NCBI GenBank assembly: GCA_026075535.2
Contig: AP026542.1
Span: forward strand, 186,001-250,000
DNA: 64,000 nucleotides
Origin: Tricholoma matsutake
Taxonomy: Eukaryota > Basidiomycota > Agaricomycetes > Agaricales > Tricholomataceae
Reading direction: 5' to 3'
Within the stretch, counting starts at the first letter, position 1. Every line of letters begins with the position of its first letter. Of the stretch, positions 10,969 to 22,680 are shown in pieces. Below the pieces are notes generated by a model. That model did not search any database. It was not told where the DNA came from and was given only the letters and a program-made list of their open reading frames with translations. Made by a program: the position numbers and the translations under genes.

Positions 10969-12345
10969 TTACTCTACATCTGTATTGTACAAAAATTCAT
11001 CAACGTCGTCACTGGCCTCACGTTCTCGCAAAATTGCCTGATAGCTATTCCACATTGACTGTGCAATCTCATTTTGCCGACCCGCAACTGCCCCATTTGG
11101 GTTGTTGTCTTCTACATTGCTGGCTTGTCGCACAAAGCCATCACCAGTGTGGCCACCTTGGTTTGGGTATTCTTCACTTGCAAGTTCTTCTTTGTGATGA
11201 TCATGAATGCGAATAAAATTATGTATAGCACACAATGCTGCCAGAATTTGTGCTTGGATTGTCATGTCATATTCTGGGCCAATCAAAAGTATGCAAAAGC
11301 GCTTCTTGAGAACTCCAAAAATGTGCTCGATTACATTTCTTGCCTGAGCGTGATGCAAGTTGAAAAGCTCCTCCTTATTTTGTGGTCTGGACATTTCATG
11401 AATTTAGGCATGCCTTATACTGAAAAACACAAACATACCGTAATGAGGCATGCCCCCATTCAGCAAGATGATAACGGATGCCACGGTAGGGAACAAGAAG
11501 CTCCTTGCAATGTGGGAAGCCTGCATCGGCAAGGAGATACGATCCCTCAGGTACAATTAGATCATCAGAGATCACACTTTCATAAACTCGGGCATCTGAT
11601 GCAGAGCCCTCCCATCCGGTAAGGACATATGTGAAAAGAAGATCGAACAAACAACTGAACAAGCAGTTCTGTGATATGAAGCCCTTCTGGTTGCGCCACG
11701 CTTCATGATACTCAGCATGAGCAGTGGCATGGATGTGGCTACCATCGATTGCCCCAAGGGCAGATCGGAGAAAAGGCCATAATTTCGGATTGTTGAAAAG
11801 TCTTGATGAAGGTGGATCGTCGGGGGATATTTGTTTTATGTATTTGGAATTGAAAGGAGCAAATGCAAAGATACAAGCCATTTTACGGAAGTATCTGTGA
11901 ACCTATGAGTCCAAAATGATGATAGCAGAAATAAATGAATTTTTTACACAGATATTGTCTTGGGAGCATGTTGAAACCTTTCCTCAAGATGGCGGATAGG
12001 AAGACCAGTGACACAACAATATAGAAAAATAGCAAGCTGCTCTTCAAGAGTGATGTACTTGGAATCCCCATGGCCCATCCCTCGTAATTCAGACACGAGA
12101 GCCCTGAAAACTTGCTTATTCATTCCAAGAGCTGTGCGAATGCGCTTCGGATGACCATGGAGTAGTTCATTGACCCAAGCCTGCCCTGTGAGAATTGACG
12201 TGTAACATGGCTCCTTGAAATAATACTGCTGTATAATCTTCAAGGTTTCAGGAATGACAATGTTGACGATCAGAACAACAAGTTGCTGAGCAATTTGAGC
12301 AAAAAGCTCTTGCTGTGAGGAATTTTGCTGATGGGGAGGAACCAT
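10969..12345 (-). CDS. PIF/Harbinger transposase (DDE_Tnp_4 type), intact
   Basis: Three exons (11950-12345, 11439-11902, 10969-11386) join in phase across introns of 47 and 52 nt and give about 425 aa without stops. The N-terminal part carries a helix-turn-helix-like region (TLEEQLAIFLYCCVTGLPIR). The catalytic triad is visible as D185 in GAIDGSH, D258 in LLADAGFP and E307 in ARNVIEHIFG. The last exon ends in an acidic tail. An upstream ATG (12360) in the same frame would add five residues. The enzyme would cut and reinsert the element by a DDE mechanism in the nucleus. An open frame next to a damaged ORF1 suggests a fairly recent insertion. Confidence 0.92.
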
Positions 12346-12555
12346 GGTGATGATTTGCACATTTCATTGGAATGCTCTCCGAATACTATCATAGGCGTCT
12401 ATCAATCAGTCAATATTGATAATCACGAAGTGATCCATTAAGAGCTATGAGTGAATGAATTTCTTCGGCACCACCGGCAGGTCTGAATTGCCCTGGGACC
12501 CTCGCATCCGATGATTGATGGTTAGTCAGCAGTTTACACAAGCAACCAACATCTC

Positions 12556-15500
12556 ATGCCTATCAAAAAATTCAATCCTAATCTCAGAAATATAGCCAGT
12601 GGTGATACTCTAATTATCAGCACTACCAGCCATTACACAGCTTGAGGCCTGGTGAAGAAGACAAAAGTTAGCAAGCAAAATTCACACTCCTCCATGTCCC
12701 CATCAAAGTCCCCTTCCAAACCTATCAAAGGATTGACTCCCTCAGTTTCAGTTGAAGATGAACAAAATATTAACTTTGACAATGTGCTCTTAGAACCCCT
12801 CCAACTTCCAAAGTCTAAGGTGAGAGCCTTACCCATTTGGCCCTCGATACCTTTTTGACCTTTTGTATTCAGTCACAAAATGACTACATGAGGGATTACC
12901 TGCATAAAAGGAAGTTCTATTTAGCATGTATTCTCTCATCCGAGGCCCCTCCGATTGAGATGCTTTGCAGCAGCTGTGGGTCATCGGGAGACTGGCATTG
13001 TTTGGACTGTCTTGGACGTCCGATGTTTTGCAAGGACTGTTGTCAGAAGGCTCATCAGAACAACCCCTTTCACAAGATTCAACACTGGGAAAATGAGTAC
13101 TTCAAAGATTCCACCCTTCTACAGGCCGGTCTTACCCTTCACTTCGGTCATGGTGGGAAGCTATGCCCCTCAAACCCCAGTGATGACTCCCACCAAGAAG
13201 AGGGTGAGGATGAACAGCTGTTCGGCCTTCCTGATCTCCCATCCGAGTTATTGGATGATGATGATGACCTCGAGTTCAGCTCAGTTCCTTTCTCTCAAAT
13301 GGAATTGGAAGACAATGGATTGTTTCTGGAGAGAGATGTTAGGGATAAAACTACCTATGCGAAGAATGTACTAGTCATCGTTCATAGCAATGGTGTCCAC
13401 CATCTTCCGATCCAATGGTGCAGGTGCCCTGGACACATACCTGATGATATACAGGCCCTTGATCTGCACTTCTTCCCTGCCTCCTTCAAGCAAGTCAAGA
13501 CCTTGTTCACATTTGAAGGTCTAGATTCCTTCCTTGCCGAAAACCAGGAGTGCAAATCCTCTGCTTGGCATTACTACCAGAAGCTGAGGAGATTTACCTC
13601 CACATGCTTTCCCGAAACTATTCCAGTAAGCTCCATCCCACCAATTGAAATACTGATCATCACAACACTGATACTCATGTAATCTGCCAGGACCGATATC
13701 GGGAACTTCTCCGATGTACAAGGCAATTCTGGAACCTCAAACATCTGAAGTGGCATGGATTTGGGCATAACGTTGAAAGTCCAGGACTCGGGGATCTCAC
13801 TGTCCTTTGCCCCGCCTGTCCACAGGTTGGGATTAAGTTGCCCAAAGATTGGAAGAATGATGAAGAACAGCAAGCACTACTTTTACACCAAGTCCCCGAT
13901 AAACACTAAAGATATTTTAGATGGGTTTATACTCAGTCTTTTGCCATTGATGGGAATTTTACAGCTTCTCATCAACGTCAGAAACGACCCGAGGATGACG
14001 TGCCACTGACAAATGGCCAGAGCTTTATGACAGAGAGCTCGGATTATAAAGCTCACCTCAAGATAGCCAGGGAATTCAAGCAGCCTCCCTGTACATGCAA
14101 CGAGTTCAAAGCTGATCGGAATGTCAATGTTGCTGGCTATGATGCAACTGGTATTGGATCGGTGGTTTGTCTTCGGCATGGATTTTTTCAACCTGAGGCC
14201 ACCATTGACTTTCAAAAAGGAGAGCAGTAAGTCTCTTCCCATCACGAATCCTCAATTTACAAGCCCTTTCATCTGAATTTACAGGCAGAAAAACATCGAC
14301 TATGCAATTTGTAAAGCCCTGAACAGCAAGACGATGAAGGGGATCAATCAATCGCTACTCATATACGACATCTTTTGTCAGTGGATAATCAACTTTCGCC
14401 TCTGAGTGAATCAGTCACCCTTTCTGTCTATCCCAGAAGGTCTTAGGATCACAGGAGCGATCGGGGACTTTCATGTGGTAGGACACATTGATGATTGCCT
14501 TCCTAGATATACATTGGCATATGTGCCAGGGAGTGGTGTAATTGATGGCGAAATTGTGGAAACTTTGTGGGCTGTCTTGAACGAAACATCCCGAAGTGCC
14601 AAGAGTGCGACTATGGCCCATCGGAATGAAATTCTGGATGACCACATGAATCACTCAAACTGGAAAAAGCTAATCAGCATGAGTAAATGTCTCATCATCC
14701 TTCCCCTACACTGAATATTGACTGTGTTACTCAATGTAGAATCATTGTTGGTTTGGAAGATGAAACGGGCAATGAATTTGTTGAAGGGGTTGGAAGAATC
14801 CTATAAGAAACTGACTGAGTCAGCGGCACCAGCAGATTTAGAAGCTTGGAGAGAGGGTGAGATGACGGCGCAACAAAATAGGGATGAAAATGTCAAGAGT
14901 ATGAATTACTATGCCCTGAAATGCAAACAAGGTACTGTCCTCTTCATTTCTTATTTCCAATCTCCTGAACTCAAGCATTACCTGGATCAGCCCCAGGTAA
15001 AGCCGAGATGCAGTTACAATTGAGCCGAGAACAGCCTTCAGGCAAAGTCTCTTCAGTGGAATTCCTTTTGGAAGGGATCTCAATTCAAGAGTCTCAGTAA
15101 GCTTTTAGTAACACTATTGTCAGCATTTTCACTCCTTTCTTGGGATAGGCTGTCATTACAAAGTTACCTGAGACAGGTTGGTGGTGTCCCAACAACGACC
15201 AAGCAAATCGAAATTACTAAGAAACAAAGTCGGCTTCTCACAAGAATCTTGGATCATCAGAGGAAAGCAAATCACTTTCTCCGACCTGACTCATCATCGG
15301 AAAATATCAGTTCCTCCTATGAACCCTCCAAAGTCTTTGTCACTGATGACGATGGTGAGATTGATCTAATCTCTTGCCCTGTTTCATCCAACCCATTCAA
15401 TGATGTGGGATCGGGGAACAGGCCTGAGACTTCCGTCATTGCATTGCCATCATCTCTTACCGCCAAAGCAATCAGAGAGAGAGGGCTGGTGGAGCTGGCA

Positions 15501-16193
15501 AAGCTTGAGACAGAACTTTGGAGTGGGCAGTGCAATGACAACCTCAAAGGGATCAGGCTCATGCTGGGAAAGAAAGCTTTCTTGTTCATTATGAAGATCC
15601 GACCCAAGGGACCTAAAACAGGAAAAACAAAATCTTGGGATGGTATTCACTCTACCGACCAGGCCTTACAACTCTATGCTCAAAACTATCGGGCTGGTAG
15701 GGAAGCCCTGGTGTCATCGGGAGCTTCAAAAGAAATGCTAGATCGATTCCAAATCCTTGATCAGAGCCATCTAAAGATGAGTACTACATTGATAAATCCA
15801 AAGGAGTCTGGATGGAAGCATGATTCATTGCCATGGTTCTGGTATATGGATGTCAAGGGTGACAGTTTGTCATCTAATTATATGAAAGAATGTGAGTGGA
15901 TGAAAGATTGACTGATGTGTAAAACTAAAGATATATATGTAGTTCACCAGGTGAACTGGCTTAGAGCAAAAGCAGCATTTGAACGAGCGACGGAGGAAAA
16001 CACCCTTGTTCGGTATGAGATGAAATGGACAACAGCATACTTCAATCATCGGGCAGCAGAGTGGAGGAAGAGAAAAGAGGCTGATTACTCTCATGGACAT
16101 AAGATCTATGCTGCACAACAGGAGGCGATGTGGGAGGATTTTGCTGATACAGCAAGGAAGTCATTTATTAGATTGGGGGTGAATATTGATTAG
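12556..16193 (+). pseudogene. KDZ-family transposase, two in-frame stops
   Basis: A probable start at 12556 joins through a 48-nt intron to the first long exon. Introns at about 12823-12873, 13625-13690, 14229-14284, 14697-14740, 14931-14988, 15098-15148 and 15893-15949 keep the frame. The N-terminal cysteine cluster (CSSCGSSGDWHCLDCLGRPM then FCKDCC, about 12960-13050) is the CxC2-like domain. The RNase H-fold core shows FAIDGNFTASH (about 13940), YDIFCQW (about 14365), GSGVIDGEIVETLW (about 14540) and NWKKL. A coiled tail ends with HRAAEWRKRKEADY. TAA at 13907-13909 and TGA at 14403-14405 fall inside the catalytic core, so this copy should be inactive. KDZ transposases move the surrounding element. 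Confidence 0.92.
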
Positions 16194-16209
16194 AGTAGTA
16201 GTACATAAG

Positions 16210-16435
16210 TGTCCCGACCCAACACTAGATAACCTGATGAAATGACCCGACAAAATGACCCGGCGAAATGGCCAGATGACCCGATAAACAACCCGACAAA
16301 ATGACCTGACAAAATGACCCGACAAAACGACCCGATGCAATGACCTGACAAAATGACCCAACAAAATGATCACCTGACAAAATGACCCGATGACCAGACA
16401 AAATGACCCGACAAAATGACCCAACACAATGAGCC
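16210..16435 (-). repeat. 13-bp minisatellite array II, left part
   Basis: GACCCGACAAAATG units begin 17 bp after the KDZ transposase stop. The last 130 bp (16306-16435) are identical to 20097-20226. Without the gypsy fragment this part is continuous with the array at 20227-20960. Confidence 0.95.
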
Positions 16436-16689
16436 CTACTGAGACCTGCCAATGCACAACAAGAAATTCCCAATGCACCAGTACTATTCCAGGGATCTCT
16501 GCAATCCAGGGATCCACCCTTTCCGACCCTTGACCCGCCACTACTTTTGGAGTGTCTTCCAGACCCTCAAACATCTTCCAACAAATCGGCTCAGGAGCCC
16601 CCTCAATCAGTGCCAATCTCATGTCCACCCATGCCCTGCACCCTTCTGGCAACCCAGAAGGTTTTTGATCAAGAACTCCCCTTGAGTAC

Positions 16690-17820
16690 ATAGGGGGCAT
16701 CAACCAGCCTGAACCCTTTGGGTTGGAAGATCCTGGTCTAGAGGACGGACCCCCCAGCAGACCCGACGACCCTAGTGGTCCTGACAGCCCTGGGGGTGAC
16801 CCCGATCCCAATGATCCTGAGTATCAACCTCCTGTGGGGGAAAACCCTGACCCAGGGGATAGGTTCATAGATGTCCTTTATAACCTCTCGGAGAGTATCC
16901 GCACCCTTTGTCAGAATAACACACCCAAGACTGAGAAAATCAAAGTTCGCGACCCCAACACTTTCGATGGCACCATCTGAAGAAACTTAGAGACTTCCTA
17001 GTCTCCTGCAATCTTCATTTCCGTGACCGTCCACATGTATTTTCCTCTGATGAGAAAAAGATCATATTCATCCTTTCTTATCTTAAGGGATCAGCTCTCA
17101 GTTGGTTTGAGCCTGGTCTGAATGACCTGACAGATTCTGCACTCTGGATGTGGGACTATGAAGCTTTCCTCACTGAGCTGGAAAGCAACTTCGGGCTGCA
17201 CGACCCAGTCGGAGACGCAGAAAAAGCTCTCTCTGACTTAGCAATGGAGAAAGGTGGTCATATCACAAAATATAACGTTCACTTCTGGGAATTAGCTTCT
17301 AGGGTCAACTGGAATGAAGCAGCCCTTCATGACCGCTATTTCTGTGGTCTTCCACTCCAGCTTCACATAGAAGTTCTCCAGGGTGGTAAACCCAATACTC
17401 TTGCAGAACTGCACTTGAGAGTGCAGGACAGCAACGACATCTACTGGATGCAAGAAGACAAATCCCATTTCGAAACAAAGAATTCCAGTAACATCACTAA
17501 CTCTAGTCGGAAGGACTCTCCCAAAAGCCCTTCCCCATTGACAAACCAACCCTCTTCAAACTCCGCCTGTGGTAACACCTCCAACCAGCAGTCTTCCATG
17601 ACAAAGAACAATTCCCAGGACAAGCCCAAATTGTCCATATCTGATAAGTTGGGAAGAATGGCAAGCTTACTGGGGAGGAATGAGAATGTCGCATGAGAGA
17701 ATGACTTTGTCTCTACTGCGGTGAGGAAGGGCACATAGCAGGAAACTGCCCGAAATCCAAAGCTGCAAAAGCCCATGCATCCACTGTCGTTCCCGAGACT
17801 ACAGACTCGGAGAAATAGTC
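16690..17820 (+). pseudogene. gag of the truncated gypsy element
   Basis: A capsid-like region (about 16980-17460) contains SYLKGSALSWFEPGLND and FLTELESNFG, typical of fungal gypsy Gag. It is followed by a Ser/Asn-rich linker and a CCHC zinc knuckle, CLYCGEEGHIAGNC (about 17710-17755). The frame changes near 16980 and again before the knuckle, and there is a stop at 17694-17696, so it cannot give a full Gag. In an active element Gag forms the virus-like particle. Confidence 0.8.
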
Positions 17821-17979
17821 CGCAACCCTCAGGATACAGCCATTGGGGCTGCATTGACCTTACCCATTTGGCTGCCTACATTCGTCTCAATACATCCGCT
17901 CTTTCCGACCCTGACTCCTTAACCATTCTTTTAGCTTTTCCTGACTCTTCCACCCCTTTCTAAACCTTATCAACTCTGG

Positions 17980-19944
17980 CTCCTCCCACTACTTCCTTGA
18001 CTCCTCTTTCGTGTTGAATAACCAACTCAGTATGGAATCCATTAACCCGATCCGTTTATGACTCTTTGATGGATCTTGCAACTCCACCCTAACTCAGGTC
18101 ATCAAACTTCCGGTCACCTTCCCTGCCAGTCAAGTGTTCAATTTGTCATTTTATGTAACCTTGCTCGACTCTTCCTGTTCCGCCGTACTTGGTCATAACT
18201 GGCTGAAGCAATATAATCTGTTGATTGACTGGTCTTCAAGCCAACTCGCTTTCCGCTCTGCAGATCATAGAGGTCCAGCACCCCTGACATCACCTTTGTC
18301 CCCAAATCTTCCAGTAGAAATCCTTGACTCCTCTGCATTTTCCGAAACCCCCATTCCTCCTAAATTTACACCCCCCAACATCTCCTTCATCAACACTGCT
18401 GCTTATGTGCATGCTAGCAAACTTCCTGGAGCAGTAGCTTTTCAGATGACCTTCGCTCCAGAAGGGTTATCCACCTGCTCCGCCCAATCTGCTAACTCAT
18501 CCGACCTCTCCAATATTCCACCCGAGTATCACGAATTTGCTGATGTCTTTAACAAGACTAAAGCGGATACCCTTCCTCCACATCGGTCTTACGACCTCAA
18601 GATAGAGACAGAAGACAACACTCCTCCGCCTCCAGGCCACATGTATTCTCTCTCCCCCTCTGAACTAGAAGCCTTCCGAGTCTTTATTGATGAAAATGTC
18701 TGCTCAGGTTTCATCCGCCCATCCAAGTCTCTGCATGGGGCTCCAATTCTCTTTGTCAAGAAGAAGGATGGTAGTCTCCAAGTTTGTGTCGACTACCGAG
18801 GACTTAACTGTCTTATGAAGAAAGACCGCTACCCACTTCCTCTCATTTCTGACCTCCTTGACTCTCCCCACAAAGCCTGCTTATTCACCAAGATAGACTT
18901 GTGGCATGCTTATCACCTAGTCCGCATTGCTGATGGTGATGAGTGGAAAACTACTTTCCACACCCGCTATGGATCCTTTGAGTGGTTGGTAGTTCCTTGG
19001 GGCTCACTAATGCACCCGCAGCTTTCCAGCAGTTTATGAACAACATCTTCAGTGACATGCTGGATGTTTGTGTCATCATATACCTCAACAACATCCTAAT
19101 CTATTCCGATGACAAGTCCCAGCATGGGGCTCACGTCAAAGAAGTCCTCCACCATCTCCGGGAAAATGGACTTTATGCCTCTCCACAGAAATGTGAGTTC
19201 CACAAAGACACCATCAAATATTTAGGTTTCATCCTTTCACTGGATGGACTACGGATGTCCAAGGATAAAGTCAAAACTGTGCTTGACTGGCCCGAGCCTA
19301 GAAAAGTTAAGGATATACAATCCTTCTTAGGCTTTTACAACTTTTACCGCTGCTTCATTAATGGGTATTCAGACATTGTCATCCCACTCACCCGCTTGAT
19401 GCGGAAATCCACACCCTGGGACTTCAACAAGAAGTGCCGCAATGCTTTTGAAAAACTCAAACAAGAATTCACCCATGCCCCCATCTTAACGCAATGGGTA
19501 CCTGACTCACAGATGGTACTCGAAACTGACACTTCCAACTATGCCTTAGCAGCTATCCTTTTGATTTACACTGTGGATGGAGAAATCCATCTGGTCGCTT
19601 TTCATTCCTGCTCTTTCAATCCCACTGAACTAAATTATGACACCCATGATAAGGAACTCTTGGCCATTTTTGAAGCCTTCAAACACTGGCGGCAGTATTT
19701 TGAGGGTTCCACAAACCCAGTTGATGTGGTCACTGACCACAAAAATCTTGAGTACTTCAGCACTACCAAGTTGCTCACCTGCTGCCAGGCCTGTTGGTCT
19801 GAGTACCTTTCCCAGTTCAATCTCGTCATCCGCTTCCGCCCTGGAAAATTAGGGGCCAAGCCAGACGCACTCACTAGACATTGGGACATCTACCGCAAAG
19901 GGGGAAATAGTGACTTCACCTCCATAAACCAAACCAACCTCTGA
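17980..19944 (+). pseudogene. pol fragment (protease remnant, reverse transcriptase, RNase H), catalytically dead
   Basis: The reverse transcriptase begins near 18560 and includes FVKKKDGSLQVCVDYRGLN, DRYPLPLI and FTKIDLWHAY. A one-base frameshift lies near 19000, within the conserved VVP-G-LTNAPAAF block. The active-site motif reads YLNN (19081-19092) instead of YxDD: both aspartates are asparagine. RNase H follows ([42 protein letters not shown]). Integrase and chromodomain are missing. The frame ends at 19944. Confidence 0.9.
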
Positions 19945-20096
19945 CCTATATTCAGCTCACCTCTTCCCTTTGCGCCACCTATTTCGCCACACCCATCCTT
20001 TGACAAGCAGTAATCATGGATGTTGAGAAACTTCACCATGACATCCACACCTCCCTACCCCTTGACCCCTTATCATCCACACATCTTCCGACACCC

Positions 20097-20960
20097 CTGA
20101 CAAAATGACCCGACAAAACGACCCGATGCAATGACCTGACAAAATGACCCAACAAAATGATCACCTGACAAAATGACCCGATGACCAGACAAAATGACCC
20201 GACAAAATGACCCAACACAATGAGCCAACACCAGATGACCCAACACTATGACCCGATAAAAGACTTGTTTTATTGGGTCATAGTGTCGGGTCATCTGGTG
20301 TTGGCTCATTGTGTCGGGTCGTTTTGTTGGGTCATTTTGTCGGGTCATCTGGTGTCGGGTCATTTTGTCGGGTCGGTTTGTCAGTTTGTCGGGTCATCTT
20401 GTGTCGGGTCGGGTCATCTTGTGTCGGGTCATCTGGTGTCGGGTCATTTTGTCGGGTCATTTTGTTGGGTCATTTTGTTGGGTCATTTTGTCAGGTCATT
20501 TTGTTGGGTCATTTTGTCGGGTCATTTTGTCGGGTCATTTTGTCGGGTCATTTTGTCGGGTCATTTTGTCGGGTCATTTTGTCGGGTCATTTTGTCGGGT
20601 CATTTTGTCGGGTCATTTTGTCGGGTCATTTTGTCGGATCATCTGGTCGGGTCGGAATACTTATCTGGCCATTTTGTCCCGACACCAGATGACCCAACAA
20701 GATGATCTGACAAAACGACCTGACACAATGACCCAACAAAATGACCCAACAAAATGACCCAACAAAATGACCCGACACCAGATGACCTGACACCAGATGA
20801 CCTGACAGTAGATGACCCGACCAGATGATCCGACAAAATGACCCGACAAAATGACCCGACAAAATGACCCGACACCAGATGACCTGACACCAGATGACCC
20901 GACAGTAGATGACCCAAATACTTATCTGGCCATTTTGTCGGGTCATTTTGTCGGATTGAT
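20097..20960. repeat. 13-bp minisatellite array II, right part, with alternating inverted blocks
   Basis: Minus-oriented units (20097-20262) switch to plus orientation (about 20270-20655), back to minus (about 20680-20920) and to plus again near 20930. The first switch is an imperfect hairpin with arms of about 40 bp (20222-20307). A second pair of 24-bp perfect inverted arms lies at about 20631-20654 and 20816-20839. The array fills the gap between the 3' ends of the KDZ transposase gene (+) and the gene ending at 21088 (-). About 127 bp without recognised content follow. Confidence 0.95.
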
Positions 20961-21087
20961 CTCACTTTCATTTTGCAGGGTGGTTTTATATTGTTGTAAT
21001 CGTTTCACATACATTCGAATATCTTTCATGGTCCAAAGGTAAATAATGATTATCCAATATATAATTCCATAGGTAAGCCTCTCTCCA

Positions 21088-21822
21088 TTATCTCAAATCA
21101 TCCTGTATAGCTGCCCAAATACTAGCCACTCTTGTTTGACTCTCCAACATGTTTCGATATCCTGCCATCATAGCAGGTAGGAGTTCCCTTGGAAGTATAG
21201 GATGGTGTTGCCTGGTGGTTTCATCACCAGTGATGTTCTAAGATGATCACAATGAGCATTGTCCAGTTACATTTAAAATTAAATCCAAGATGAAGAGGAT
21301 CACTCACAAATTCTCTATGTGCCTGAAGTGCTTGCTCCAGACTCATACCCCACTGGTTGTTCAAAGATATTGAGAACCAGGGCTGTCTTTTCTGGCCACT
21401 AGTGGTGGGATGTTCTTGTAAGTAATTAGAATGCAATCCTCTAATCTTTTCAAGGAGTCCAAGGAGCTCTTCTTCTGCCTTGACAATATGATGCATTTGC
21501 TTATAAACTTCTGGAACTATAATGTGGAAACTCTTCAGATAACATTTCCCCAGGAATTGTTGACCCGCAGCCTGTCCAATTTTAGAAAACCGAATGAAAT
21601 GACAGTTCCCATTGATTCACTTACCGATTCTTCTCTAATCATTTGCAAATATTGCAATTTATGCTCCATTGAATGATTACTATTGGGACTGATTGCTGCC
21701 ATGAACAAACTCCGTGAGCAGAGAAGATCCATGAATTCCTGTGCTTCGGCGTTGTTCGAAAAGGGGAAATCAATGACACCTTCATGGATAAATGCTGGCA
21801 ATACATTCCAGTTGATGCTCAT
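21088..21822 (-). CDS. Uncharacterised KDZ-element cargo protein B (about 203 aa)
   Basis: Three exons (21625-21822, 21308-21571, 21088-21237) each have a length divisible by three and join through GT-AG introns of 53 and 70 nt to an open frame starting MSINWNVLPAFIHEG. Three clean junctions in phase make this a credible gene. It looks globular and mostly helical, with segments such as SMEHKLQYLQMIREES, KAEEELLGLLEKIRGLHSNY and RELLPAMMAGYRNMLES, and no transmembrane segment. I do not recognise a family. It starts 119 bp downstream of the stop of gene A on the same strand; the two might be parts of one longer gene, but no splice pattern joins them convincingly. Confidence 0.65.
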
Positions 21823-21940
21823 GGTTGGTTATTTGACCATCTCTCAAGTTTCAAGTAAATATATCCAATGTTGATCGTTACATAAGTTGCATAGCCATAA
21901 GCAGACTTCCAATCATCAAGACTCCATTATCTACTTTTGA

Positions 21941-22680
21941 TCACCGGGTTAAAGGCAAGGTAAGTCGGACTGGACATTCCACATTGGAGACCTCCTCATC
22001 ATCTACAAGATCTTCCCTTTCTATCAAGAGCTCTCCCACAGCCACATGTACCATTCCCAATGCAAGCAACGAGTCCTGCTGACTTTGGCTGACATCAAGC
22101 AAAACCCTTGATTGGAAGGAAGGGGCAATTTCATTGACACCTGGCCCCACCTGTTATCAATAAAAAATATTATCATTCTAGTATCTAATAATGAGATGTA
22201 GTGCTACATACCACGTTCCGGAATCTCGGTACATCTGGGAAAAGGTCTGGATTGATGACCATGGGAGTACTGATGATCCACCAAGGATTGAGGTATGGTT
22301 CCACAATCCTTGTCAAGTTGATGTCAGTAGTAGCCTCCCTGAGCGACGAAAGGCTTCCCTTGAATGTGCCAATGTCCGAACTTGATACATCCATGACCAA
22401 GGAGTGCAGTCTTTTTTGAAAAGGGGTGGGATGAAGGAACTTGTTCTCAAGGATCATCCATCCAAGTATAATTTCCAGAATCCCCTAACACTGGATAAAA
22501 ATGTAGTTATGTAGGAGTAATGCAACTTACAAGTTCTTGCTTCATCCTGACTTTCCAAATATGATAATACTCATTGAGACCCGACTGACGATGAGGCTGT
22601 TTAGCTTCAAGTGTCGCTGCTCTAGCCCGGGAGCAGAGATAATCAACAACTGCCTGGCATGTTACTTTCGGAGCACTCAT
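21941..22680 (-). CDS. Uncharacterised KDZ-element cargo protein A (about 210 aa)
   Basis: Three exons (22531-22680, 22212-22484, 21941-22150), all in phase zero, give an uninterrupted frame starting MSAPKVTCQAVVDYLCSRAR. The sequence includes NEYYHIWKVRMKQEL, ILGWMILENKFLHPTPFQKR and an acidic stretch EREDLVDDEEVSNVE near the C-terminus. No domain is recognised. It is transcribed divergently from the TET/JBP gene with 303 bp between start codons, so the two may be co-expressed. The last exon could instead splice on near 21943, giving another C-terminus. Confidence 0.65.

Larger units (their letters stand above)
9400..12482. mobile_element. PIF/Harbinger DNA transposon inserted in the KDZ element
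   Basis: It contains the two genes expected for the superfamily, a Myb/SANT-like ORF1 (+) and a DDE transposase (-), facing each other with their stop codons 32 bp apart. Candidate terminal inverted repeats ACCTGCTGGCGGGTGCCGAA (9400-9419) and, reversed, ACCTGCCGGTGGTGCCGAA (12464-12482) flank both genes. The expected 3-bp TWA target duplication is not evident, so the exact ends are tentative; the coding content is not. Confidence 0.75.
16436..20096 (+). mobile_element. Ty3/gypsy retrotransposon fragment, no LTRs and no integrase
   Basis: It contains gag with a zinc knuckle, a protease remnant, reverse transcriptase and RNase H in Ty3/gypsy order, then breaks off in the linker that normally precedes integrase. 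No LTR is present on either side. The fragment passes directly into minisatellite sequence at both ends, which are perfect 130-bp direct repeats. It may be a templated repair insertion or the product of recombination between repeats rather than a normal retrotransposition (inference). Confidence 0.88.

Noticed and set aside
5570..20960. CRISPR-like array
   Set aside because: The 13-bp units are contiguous with no unique spacers, the context is eukaryotic, and there are no cas genes.
21941..22680. Joining genes A and B into one gene
   Set aside because: No splice combination between 21941 and 21822 kept an open frame, so they are listed separately.
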